A stretch of DNA of 64,000 nucleotides, taken from the NCBI GenBank assembly GCA_016699405.1, contig CP064972.1, positions 3,317,501-3,381,500 on the forward strand, read 5' to 3'. How positions within the stretch are numbered: position 1 is the stretch's first letter; each line of letters opens with the position of its first letter. The translations under genes and the position numbers were made by a program. The notes under the pieces are model-generated. The model was not told the origin of the DNA. It saw nothing but the letters and a program-made list of their open reading frames with translations, and did not search any database. The DNA is from Holophagales bacterium. GTDB lineage: Bacteria; Acidobacteriota; Thermoanaerobaculia; Multivoradales; JAGPDF01. Shown here one piece after another: positions 1 through 9,092 of this stretch.

Positions 1-956
1 TGGCCGCCACCGAGCTCGGCAGCCGCTCGCTGTTGCTGCGCGGGCCGGAGGAGGCGCTGCGTCGCCTGACCTGGCTCTATCGTTTCTTCCGGCTGCTGTT
101 CTCGCCGCTGGTGCCCGTCCTGGCGCCGGTGATGGCGCGGCGACAGCTGGAGGTCGAAACGGACGAGGCGGAGGACGCCGCCTCGGAGGAAGAGATCGAG
201 GCGTTCATCGACGTCGGCACCCGCGAGGGGATTCTCGACCCGGAGGAGCGCGAGCTCGTCTGGGGGGTCGTCGATTTCGGCGAGACGCAGGTGCGCAGCG
301 TGATGACGCCGCGCATCGACATGGTCTGCGCCCCGGCTGGCGAGACGCTCGAGACGCTGGCCACCCGCTTCGTCGAGTCCTCCCACTCGCGCATTCCGAT
401 CTACCGCGACTCGATCGACACGATCGTCGGCATCCTGCACATCCGCGACGTGCTCGCCGGGCTGTCGACGAAGCCCCCCGGCGACCCGCTGGCGCTGGCG
501 CAGGCGCCCCTCTTCGTGCCCGAGACGAAGCGGCTCGACGAGCTGCTGCGCGAGCTACAGGCACGCCGGCAGCAGATGGCCATCGTCGTCGACGAGTTCG
601 GCGGTACCGCGGGGCTGGTCACCGTCGAGGACCTGATCGAGGAGATCGTCGGGGAGATCGCCGACGAGCACGACGTCGAGGAGCCGGAGAACCGGGCGTT
701 GCCCGACGGGAGCCTCCTGCTCGACGGGCGAGCGCACATCGAGCGCCTCGAGGAGGAGTTCGACGTGCGCTTCGAGGATCCGGCCTTCGAGACGGTCGGC
801 GGGCTGGTGTCGAGCGCGCTCGGCTACCTGCCGCAGGCGGGGGAGTCGGTGACGACGCACGGGTTGCTGCTGACGGTCGAACGCGCCGACGACCGACGGG
901 TCCTCGCCGTGCGCGTCCAGCGTGCTCCGGATGCGAGCGAGGTGGACGATGCCTAG
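1..956 (+). CDS. CorC/HlyC family CBS-domain membrane protein (5' end outside window)
   Basis: The reading frame is open from base 3, so the gene starts upstream and only its C-terminal part is seen. The visible part begins with the end of a hydrophobic segment (FFRLLFSPLVPVLAPV), as expected for the DUF21/CNNM membrane domain. A CBS pair follows, beginning at VMTPRIDM, then a CorC_HlyC transporter-associated domain (from about LLDGRAHIERLEEEF). Proteins of this family are membrane proteins linked to Mg2+/Co2+ efflux or envelope function; the old name hemolysin is misleading. The stop codon overlaps the era start, so the two are probably co-transcribed and translationally coupled. The mgtE Mg2+ transporter two genes downstream fits a metal-ion theme. 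The exact substrate cannot be read from the sequence. Confidence 0.88.
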   Translation, partial: AATELGSRSLLLRGPEEALRRLTWLYRFFRLLFSPLVPVLAPVMARRQLEVETDEAEDAASEEEIEAFIDVGTREGILDPEERELVWGVVDFGETQVRSVMTPRIDMVCAPAGETLETLATRFVESSHSRIPIYRDSIDTIVGILHIRDVLAGLSTKPPGDPLALAQAPLFVPETKRLDELLRELQARRQQMAIVVDEFGGTAGLVTVEDLIEEIVGEIADEHDVEEPENRALPDGSLLLDGRAHIERLEEEFDVRFEDPAFETVGGLVSSALGYLPQAGESVTTHGLLLTVERADDRRVLAVRVQRAPDASEVDDA

Positions 957-1848
957 GTGCGGCCGGGTGGCGCTCGTCGGCCGGCCGAATGCCGGCAAGT
1001 CGACCCTGATGAACCGGCTCCTCGGCGAGAAGCTGGCGATCGTCTCGGACAAGCCGCAGACGACCCGCCAGCGCATCGTCGGGTTGCTGTCGGAGGAGCG
1101 CGGGCAGATCGTCTTCCTCGATACCCCGGGCGTGCACCGGCCGCTGCACCGCATGAACCGGCTCATGGTGCGCGAGGCCGAGGCGGCGCTCGCCGAATGC
1201 GACGTGCTCTGCCTGCTCGTCGACGCCAGCCTGCCGTTCGGCAAGGGCGACGCCTTCATGCTCGACCTCGTCGGCCGGGCGACGGCCCCGCGGCTGCTCC
1301 TGCTCAACAAGATCGATCTCGTGGCCAAACCGAAGCTGCTGCCGATGATGGGCCGCTACGGGATCGGTGGGCGCTTCACCGAGATCGTGCCGGTCTCCGG
1401 CAAGACGGGTGACGGCTGCGAGCCGCTGCTCGCCGCGCTGTTCCGCCACCTCCCGGAGGGCGAGCCGCTCCACGACCCCGAGCTGCTGACCCTTCACCCC
1501 GAGCGATTCCTGGTCATCGAGCGGATTCGCGAGAAGGTGCTCGAGGCGACGCGCGACGAGCTGCCGTTCACCACCGCCGTGTTGCTCGAGAAGTGGGAGG
1601 AGGTCGAGCCGGCGCCGGGACTGCTGCGCCTGCACGTCTCCGTGCTGGTCGAGCGCGACAGTCAGAAGGGCATCCTCGTCGGCAAGGGCGGCGCGACGGT
1701 CAAGGCGATCGGCACGGCGGCGCGTCTCGACCTCGAGGAGTTCCTCGAGCGGCGGGTCTACCTGGCGCTGAACGTCCGGCACGAGCCGGACTGGCGGGAG
1801 GACGAGAGCCTGCTCGCCGAGCTCTCGCGCGACGGCGAGCTGCGCTGA
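949..1848 (+). CDS. era: GTPase Era
   Basis: Era is a Ras-like GTPase that binds the 3' end of 16S rRNA and assists maturation of the 30S subunit. The protein is 299 aa, the usual length. The P-loop GRPNAGKST (residues 11-19), the switch region with QTTRQR, DTPGVH (G3) and NKID (G4) are all present. The C-terminal KH domain carries the motif LVGKGGATVKAIG. I start it at the ATG at 949, which overlaps the stop of the preceding gene; a GAGGTGG ribosome site lies just upstream. An upstream in-frame GTG/CTG start would add an arginine-rich tail not found in the family. Era next to recO and a CorC-type gene is a common bacterial arrangement. Confidence 0.97.
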   Translation: MPRCGRVALVGRPNAGKSTLMNRLLGEKLAIVSDKPQTTRQRIVGLLSEERGQIVFLDTPGVHRPLHRMNRLMVREAEAALAECDVLCLLVDASLPFGKGDAFMLDLVGRATAPRLLLLNKIDLVAKPKLLPMMGRYGIGGRFTEIVPVSGKTGDGCEPLLAALFRHLPEGEPLHDPELLTLHPERFLVIERIREKVLEATRDELPFTTAVLLEKWEEVEPAPGLLRLHVSVLVERDSQKGILVGKGGATVKAIGTAARLDLEEFLERRVYLALNVRHEPDWREDESLLAELSRDGELR

Positions 1849-1891
1849 AGCGCCGGCGCGCTCGCGCCTGCGTGCTACCATCCCCGGCGCC

Positions 1892-3280
1892 ATGGACGGG
1901 CCCCGTCTCAACGAACGCCGCTCCGAGGTCCTCGTCGAGACGCTGCGCAAGTTCCTGCAGCGCGACGCGCGGGCGAACATCTCGAAGCTCCTCGGGCGGA
2001 TCCGACCCGCCGACGTCGCCGGGCTGCTGCGCTCGCTCGGGCGCGACGAGCAGCTCGAGGTCTTCCGCATCCTCACGCACGACTTCCCGGAAGGGGCCGG
2101 CGAAGCGCTCACCGAGATGGAGCCGCCGCAGCGGCTGGCGCTGCTCGAACGGTTGGAGGCCGAAGAGATCGCCGCGGTGCTCGAGCGGCTGGCGGTCGAC
2201 GACGCCGTCTTCCTCGTCGAGTCGCTGCCCGAGGAGCTCCACGTCAAGGTCCTGTCGCTCGTCGACCTGCGCAACCTGACGGACGTCCAGACCCACCTCG
2301 CCTATCGCGACGACACCGCCGGGCGCATCATGTCGCTCGAGTACTTCGCGCTGCCCGAGACGGCGACGGCGCGCGAGGCGATCGCCGCGATCCAGGAGCA
2401 GAGCGACGCCGAGATGATCTTCTATCTCTACGTCGTCGACGGCGAGGGTCACCTCGTCGGCGTGACCTCGCTGCGGCAGCTCCTGCTCTCCTCGCCCGAT
2501 CGCACCCTCTCGTCGTTCATGACGCGGGCGACGATCAAGGTGCACACCGACACCGACCAGGAGGAGGTCGCCCAGCTCGCGGCGCGCTACGACCTGCTCG
2601 CCATCCCGGTCACCGATGACGGCAACCACCTGGTGGGCATCGTCACCGTCGACGACATCGTCGACGTGGTCAAGGAGGAGGCCACCGAGGATCTGCTGAA
2701 GATGGCGGGGACCTCGGAAGAAGAGCTGCTCTACGAGCGGCGATCGCTGCGCATCGCGCGCCTGCGCCTGCCCTCGGTGCTCGTCTCGATGGTCGGGCTG
2801 CTCGTCACCGGGCTGCTGCTGCAGAACTTCCAGGCGGAGATGGGGAAGGCGCTCTTCCTCCTCGCCTTCGTCCCGGTGGTCATGGGGCTCGGCGGCTCGA
2901 TCGGTGGCCAGGCCTCGACGGTGACCGTACGCGGGCTCGCCTCCGGGCGGATCGGCCGCGACGACCGCCCGATCCGCACCTTCCTCGGCCAGCAGCTGCG
3001 GGTGGGGGCGATCCTCGGTGCCGCCTGCGCCGCGCTCGTCGGCGTCGCGGCCGGAGCGATGACGGCGAACGTCGCCGCCGGCCTGACGGTGGGCGGGGCG
3101 GTCTTCGTCGCCCTTGTCGTGGCGGCGATCGCCGGCGCGGTCGTGCCGTTGTCCTTCCAGAAGCTGGGGATCGACCCGGCGGTGGCCTCCGGCCCGCTGC
3201 TGTCGACCGTCACCGACATCACCGGGATCCTGATCTACTACGGTCTCGCCGCCTGGCTGCTGCTGCGGCTCGGAGGGTAG
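1892..3280 (+). CDS. mgtE: Magnesium transporter MgtE
   Basis: MgtE is a dimeric Mg2+ channel of the inner membrane, gated by cytosolic Mg2+ through its N and CBS domains. This 462-aa protein has the expected order: an N-terminal superhelical domain with leucine-rich repeats (about 1-130), two CBS motifs (about 135-260, including FMTRATIKVHTD and DDIVDVV), a plug helix, then five hydrophobic segments from about residue 295 to the end. The family-typical GGSIGGQAS and DPAVASGPLLSTVTDITGI segments are present. It starts 43 bases after era; TACCAT, a -10-like hexamer, ends 12 bases before the ATG. The gene is followed after 18 bases by recO. Confidence 0.96.
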   Translation: MDGPRLNERRSEVLVETLRKFLQRDARANISKLLGRIRPADVAGLLRSLGRDEQLEVFRILTHDFPEGAGEALTEMEPPQRLALLERLEAEEIAAVLERLAVDDAVFLVESLPEELHVKVLSLVDLRNLTDVQTHLAYRDDTAGRIMSLEYFALPETATAREAIAAIQEQSDAEMIFYLYVVDGEGHLVGVTSLRQLLLSSPDRTLSSFMTRATIKVHTDTDQEEVAQLAARYDLLAIPVTDDGNHLVGIVTVDDIVDVVKEEATEDLLKMAGTSEEELLYERRSLRIARLRLPSVLVSMVGLLVTGLLLQNFQAEMGKALFLLAFVPVVMGLGGSIGGQASTVTVRGLASGRIGRDDRPIRTFLGQQLRVGAILGAACAALVGVAAGAMTANVAAGLTVGGAVFVALVVAAIAGAVVPLSFQKLGIDPAVASGPLLSTVTDITGILIYYGLAAWLLLRLGG

Positions 3281-3298
3281 GCTCTCGGGCCGCCGGCG

Positions 3299-4054
3299 AT
3301 GCGCTTCCACCAGGCCGAGGCGCTGTTGCTCGACGTCGCGTCGCTCGGCGACGCCGATCGGGTGGTGACCTTCCTGACCCGCGACCGCGGGCGCAAGCGA
3401 GGGGTTGCACGGGGGGCGCGCCGCCGGTACAGTCGCCATGCCGGCCAGTTGCAGCTCCTCTCCAAGGCGGATGTCCAGTGGCTCGAGAAGGAGGGGCGCG
3501 AGCTCGCCCGGCTGACGCGAGTCGAGCTGATCCGTCCCGCCGACCGGCTCTTCGGCGATCTCGAAGGGATCCTGGTGGCGAGCGTGCTGGCAGAGAGCGC
3601 CGGCGTCTTCTCGCCCGAGGACGAGTCGAGCGAGCTCGTCTACCGGCTGCTCGACTCGACGATCGAGGCGCTGCTCGGTGGGGTCGACCGCTGGCTCGCC
3701 CTGCGCTATTTCGAGAGCTGGGTGCTGCGGCTCTCGGGGATCTTCCCGGCGCCGGAGCGCTGTCCGTCCTGCGGCCGCGAGATCGTCGAGCTCGCCATGC
3801 TCTCGGGCGGCGGCGAGTCGTTGCTCTGCGGCGACTGCGGTCGCGCCGAGGCGGGCAGCAGGCGGGTCGGGGCGGCGGCCCTCGAGTTCCTCCGCCGGAT
3901 CGGCCACGAGCCGTTGCGGCGGATGGGTGCCGAACCGCCGACGGCAGAGGCTCTCGCCGAGGTCGGCCGGGTGGCCGGAGCGGTGCGACGCGGGTTCCTG
4001 CAGCACGAGTTGAAGAGCGTTCTCGTCCTCGAGCGGACCTTGGGCGAGGACTGA
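3299..4054 (+). CDS. recO: DNA repair protein RecO
   Basis: RecO promotes RecA loading and strand annealing in RecF-pathway recombinational repair. The protein is 251 aa. It has the N-terminal OB fold typical of RecO (opening with [21 protein letters not shown]) and a C-terminal helical part with a four-cysteine zinc site, CPSC at residues 155-158 and CGDC at 177-180. The ATG at 3299 is placed directly after mgtE and gives the normal N terminus. It sits between mgtE and glyQ in a run of same-strand genes with very short gaps, so it is probably part of a longer operon. Confidence 0.94.
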   Translation: MRFHQAEALLLDVASLGDADRVVTFLTRDRGRKRGVARGARRRYSRHAGQLQLLSKADVQWLEKEGRELARLTRVELIRPADRLFGDLEGILVASVLAESAGVFSPEDESSELVYRLLDSTIEALLGGVDRWLALRYFESWVLRLSGIFPAPERCPSCGREIVELAMLSGGGESLLCGDCGRAEAGSRRVGAAALEFLRRIGHEPLRRMGAEPPTAEALAEVGRVAGAVRRGFLQHELKSVLVLERTLGED

Positions 4055-4067
4055 AGGAGAGAGAGGG

Positions 4068-4992
<925 letters not shown>

Positions 4993-5006
<14 letters not shown>

Positions 5007-7086
5007 GTATCTGCTGGAAGTCCGCGCCGAGGAGATCCCGGCGCGCATGCTGCCGCCGGCGATCAAGGAGCTGACGACGCGGCTGTTCGAGGACCTGATG
5101 GCGCGGCGCGTGCCGCCGAAGGAGGTCGAGGCGACCTTCACGCCGCGCCGGCTGGTGCTCTTTCTTCACGGATTGCCGGAACGCGAGCCGGATCGCCGCG
5201 ACGAGGTCCAGGGGCCGCCGGCGAGCGTCGCCTTCGGCGCCGACGGCGCCCCGACGCCGGCCGGGCTCGGCTTCGCCAAGCGCTGTGGCGTCGCGCCCGA
5301 GGCGCTCGAGCGGCGAGCCACCGAGAAGGGTGAGTACGTCGTCGCGGTGCGCGAGATCGCCGGGGTTTCGGTGCGTGAGCTGCTGGCCGAGCTGGTGCCG
5401 AAGGCGCTCGCCGCGATCTCGTGGGCCAAGACGATGAAGTGGGGCACGGGCACCGGCCCGTGGGTGCGGCCGGTGCACGGCATCGTCTCGGTCCTGCACG
5501 GAGAGGTCGTGCCGTTCGAGCTCTTCGGCGTGGCCGCCGGAGACACCACGATCGGCCATGCGATCCTCTCGCCACGGCCGTTCCGCGTGCGCAGCGTGCG
5601 CGACTACCTCGGCAAGCTCGAACGCCGCGGCGTCGTCGTGCGGCACGCCGAGCGCGCCGAACGGCTCCTCGCCGGGATGCGCGCCCGCGCGGCGGCGGCC
5701 GGCGGCGTGCTGGTCGAGGATCCGGGCCTGCTCGACAAGCTCTCGGCGATCTGCGAGGCGCCCGGGGTGCTCGAGGGGAGCTTCGACCCGCGCCTGCTGG
5801 CGCTGCCGCGCGAAGTGCTGATCACCAGCCTGCGCGACCACCAGAGCGCCTTCACCGTCGAGCGCGAGGGCGAGCTGCTGCCGCTCTTCCTCACCGTGAT
5901 GGACCGCGCCGACGACCCGATCGGTCGCGTGCGCGGCGGCAACGAGTGGGTCGTCGCCGCACGCCTCGCCGACGCCGAGTTCTTCTTCCAGAAGGATCGG
6001 GCGACACCGCTCGCCGCCCGGCGAGAGGCGCTGGCGCACCTCACCTTCCAGGAGAAGCTCGGCAGCTATCTTGCCAAGAGCGAGCGTCTCGAGCGCCTCG
6101 CCGGCGCGCTGGCTGAGGCGCTCGGCTGGAGCGCGGAGCGGGCCGACGCCGTCGAGGCGGCGGGGTTGGTCAAAGCCGACCTGGCGAGCGAGATGGTCAA
6201 GGAGTTCACCTCGCTGCAGGGAGTGATGGGCGGCATCTACGCCCGCCTCGAGGGGCGGCGCGAGGCGGTCTGGCAGGCGATCTACGACCAGTACCTGCCG
6301 GCCGCGGCGGACGATGCGATCCCCCGCGGTCGCGCCGGCCAGCTCGCCGGCCTCGCCGACCGTCTCGATACCCTCCTCGGCATGTTCGGCCTCGGGCTGA
6401 TCCCTTCGGGCAGCCGCGATCCGTTCGGCCTGCGACGGGCGGCGCAGGGGGTGGTTCGCACGCTGCTCGAGGGTGGGATCGACCTCGACCTGCGCGCCGC
6501 CTGCGAGCTCGCCCTGCGCCAGTACGGCGAGACGCTCCCCGCGCAGGCCGCCGAGCGGATTCCGACGCTCATCGCCTTCCTCGAGGAGCGCGTGCGCTAT
6601 CTGCTCGGCCTCGAGGGCTTCGCCTACGACGAGATCGAGGCGGGGCTCAAGGCGGGGTGGCGCAGCCTGCCGGACCTGCGGCGGCGCGTCGCGGCGCTCC
6701 ATGCGTCGCGCGAGCGGCCGGGGTTCGTCCAGGTGGTGCTGGCGGCCAAGCGGATCGCCAACATCGTCAAGGGAACGGAGAGCACGGCGCTCTCGCCCGA
6801 GCGGCTGGCCGAAGGCGCCGAGCGCGATCTGTACGTCGCCTCGGCGGAGCTCGCCGCCGGGCTCGACGCCGACCTCGGGCGGGGCGACTACGAGCCGTCG
6901 CTCTCGCGCATCGCCGACCTTGCCGGCGTCCTCGACCGCTTCTTCGTCGACATCCTGGTGATGGACCCGGACCCGGCGGTGCGCGCCAACCGTCTCGCCC
7001 TGCTGCGCGACGTCGGCGCCCAACTCGGCCGCGTCGCCGCTCTCACCGAGATGGTGGTGGACAAGAGCGAGCTCAAGGAGCGCTGA
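4993..7086 (+). CDS. glyS: Glycyl-tRNA synthetase beta subunit
   Basis: This is the tRNA-binding beta subunit of the tetrameric glycyl-tRNA synthetase, 697 aa long and complete. It opens with [16 protein letters not shown], the family N terminus, and contains the RDHQSAF and [10 protein letters not shown] segments. A C-terminal anticodon-binding helical domain carries the FFVDILVM segment. The ATG at 4993 lies inside the end of glyQ and is preceded by GAGAGGAGG. The gene ends at a large GC-rich hairpin shared with a convergent gene. Its presence with glyQ shows that this organism uses the bacterial two-subunit enzyme rather than the single-chain type. Confidence 0.97.
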
Positions 7087-7095
7087 GACGCCGAG

Positions 7096-7130
7096 CCGCG
7101 GCGCGCGAGAGTCACTCTCCCGCGCCGCGG
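7096..7130. terminator. Bidirectional hairpin terminator between glyS and a convergent gene
   Basis: A 16-bp stem with one mismatch (7096-7111 with 7115-7130) closes a three-base loop, TCA. The loop is exactly the stop codon (TGA on the minus strand) of the convergent glycosidase-like gene. There is no long T tract on either side, as is common in very GC-rich genomes. The position nine bases after the glyS stop supports a role in ending transcription from both sides. Confidence 0.7.
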
Positions 7131-8938
7131 CGATGGCTCCAGCGGGCGAGGCCGCCGGTCTCGAAGGGCTCGTTGAAGATCTCCGCGGGCAGGGTGGCGC
7201 AACCGTTCCACCAGCAGGGCTGGCTCGCGACGAACTGCTCGAGCGCCTGGTACTTGAACGACTCGCCGTGCGGCTGGTCCTGGTACTCGAGGGCGCCCGC
7301 GCGGCCGGGTCGCCACTGCGAGACGTTCTTGAAGTGCACGAAGAGCCCGCCGCCGCGGGCCTTCCACTCCTGCAGGTAGTCGAGCAGCAGCTCGCCCATG
7401 CGCGGATCGCGATTGGCGGCGTCGAAGAGCGCGTTCATCGCCGGGTCGCTGGCGTTGGTGCCGACACCCTCGAGGTGCTGGCCGCCTTCGTACGTGACGA
7501 GGCCGATGGCCGGGTAGTGGGAGGCGAGCCAGGTGAGGTCGGTGGACATTGCGGTGTAGGCGGCTGGCAGGCCACGGGTCGTGCTCGTCACCAGGTCGGC
7601 GAAGAGCTGGTCGAGAGTCCAGCTTCCGACGGTAGCGTCGAGGCCGTAGCGGAAGCCGAAGTAGGGGGCCACGGCGAGCACGTCCGTCTCCGCCGCGGCG
7701 TTCTGCCAGGAGAGGATCTCCTGGTGATGGCCGAGGTTGCCGGACTGCGATGCCATGACCCGCACGACCCGGGCGCGACTGCCGAGAGCGCGCTCGACGA
7801 GCCGCCAGATCTCGACCGTGCGGGCGCTGAAATAGCGACGGGTGGCGAGCAGGCAGGTCGAGCTCGGGGTGGGCCAGGGATAGTCCTCGCAGTAGACGCC
7901 GTTGCCCGGTGTGGCGTCCTGGTCGCAACCGGCGGCGAGCTCGGGGTAGCGCTCGCAACCGCGTTGGGCGGTCCACTGCACTCCCATCGAATAGGGATAG
8001 GTGCCGTTCCACACCTCGTTGCCGTACTCGACGTAGACGCGCCGACCGGCCTCGAGCCGGCCCTGGATTCGCGTCGCCACCTCGTCGACGAAGGCGTCGC
8101 TGGCGCGAATCGGGAAGGAGATCCAGGCATCGACGTGGAGCCGGTTGGCGAGCTCGGCGATGACCTCGGGTGGCACCGTCCACCAGCGTGCGTCGTCGAG
8201 CTGGGCGTGATCGGCGAAGTCGACGATCGTCGAGGCGTTGACTCCCATCCAGTCCATGAAGCGGATCAGCCGATACGGCCGCAGGTTGGCGAGAAAGGTG
8301 GGATGGAAGATCTCGCTCGTGTAGGTCTGCTCGAACGGAACGCAGGTGCTGGCCGAGCAGTCGGCGTCGCTCCGGCAGGCGAGCGTCCGCTCGTTGGCGC
8401 AGGCTCCACCCGGTGGCAGGACACGGATGTTGCGCAGCGGATCGTTCGGATCGGTGGCAACCAGACGGAGGACGAAGTTGCCGAGCCGCGAGTCGACGTC
8501 GACGACGTCTCGACCCGGCGCCGACGCCCCGACGTTCTTGCTCGCCGAACCGCCGTACTCGAGCGTGCCGTGGCCGTCGTAGAGCACGAGATAGGGGCCG
8601 GAAGCGTAACGGCCGATCGCGTCGTTGAAGACGAGGGTGTTGGCCACCTGGCCCCCGTTCGGCCGCGTCGTGTCGAGCGAGCGGACCCAGCCGTGCGCGT
8701 CGAGGTCGAGCGTCCCGGCGCAGTCCCAGCAGCCAAAGCGCTCGCCGGCGAGCCAGGGGCGCGAGAGCTTGAAGGCGTCGACGAACGGCCACTCGCCGCT
8801 CCACTCGCGGAGCATCGAGAGGTTCGTTCCGAGTGGCGAGGGCGACGGCGGCGTCGCCTGCGCGGCGGTCGGTGAGGGCGCCAGCAGAGTCGCGAGGAGT
8901 GCGAGCGGCGCGAAGGTGCGAGTCGGGCTCGGGCGCAT
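7112..8938 (-). CDS. Exported glycosidase-like (GH-A clan type) protein
   Basis: The 608-aa product has a Sec signal peptide (about residues 1-27, ending in AQA). Its mature part resembles TIM-barrel glycosidase-like proteins often labelled as putative cellulose-binding proteins. The segment YGNEVWNG places a glutamate (E308) after an asparagine, like the acid/base NE pair of clan GH-A enzymes. TYEGG near residue 484 could supply the nucleophile. Paired cysteines in the middle (for example around 190-215 and 330-360) suggest disulfides in an exported protein. The start ATG has GGAGGGA upstream. It is the last gene of a minus-strand series and starts 154 bases after the CHAT gene. The substrate is unknown, and activity is inference from two motifs only. 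Confidence 0.7.
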   Translation of the reverse strand: MRPSPTRTFAPLALLATLLAPSPTAAQATPPSPSPLGTNLSMLREWSGEWPFVDAFKLSRPWLAGERFGCWDCAGTLDLDAHGWVRSLDTTRPNGGQVANTLVFNDAIGRYASGPYLVLYDGHGTLEYGGSASKNVGASAPGRDVVDVDSRLGNFVLRLVATDPNDPLRNIRVLPPGGACANERTLACRSDADCSASTCVPFEQTYTSEIFHPTFLANLRPYRLIRFMDWMGVNASTIVDFADHAQLDDARWWTVPPEVIAELANRLHVDAWISFPIRASDAFVDEVATRIQGRLEAGRRVYVEYGNEVWNGTYPYSMGVQWTAQRGCERYPELAAGCDQDATPGNGVYCEDYPWPTPSSTCLLATRRYFSARTVEIWRLVERALGSRARVVRVMASQSGNLGHHQEILSWQNAAAETDVLAVAPYFGFRYGLDATVGSWTLDQLFADLVTSTTRGLPAAYTAMSTDLTWLASHYPAIGLVTYEGGQHLEGVGTNASDPAMNALFDAANRDPRMGELLLDYLQEWKARGGGLFVHFKNVSQWRPGRAGALEYQDQPHGESFKYQALEQFVASQPCWWNGCATLPAEIFNEPFETGGLARWSHRRGAGE

Positions 8939-9092
8939 GGGGTCGTCCCTCCGGCGGTGAGACGCAGGAGCGCGGCGATCCGTTGCGGCCGTCGGAGGGT
9001 CGCCCCGGAGTCGCCGGCGAGCCTCGGTTGCGCGATCGCGGGTGGGAGCGGGAGCGGCCGTCGGACGGCCGGACGGCGACGCCGGGCGGCGG

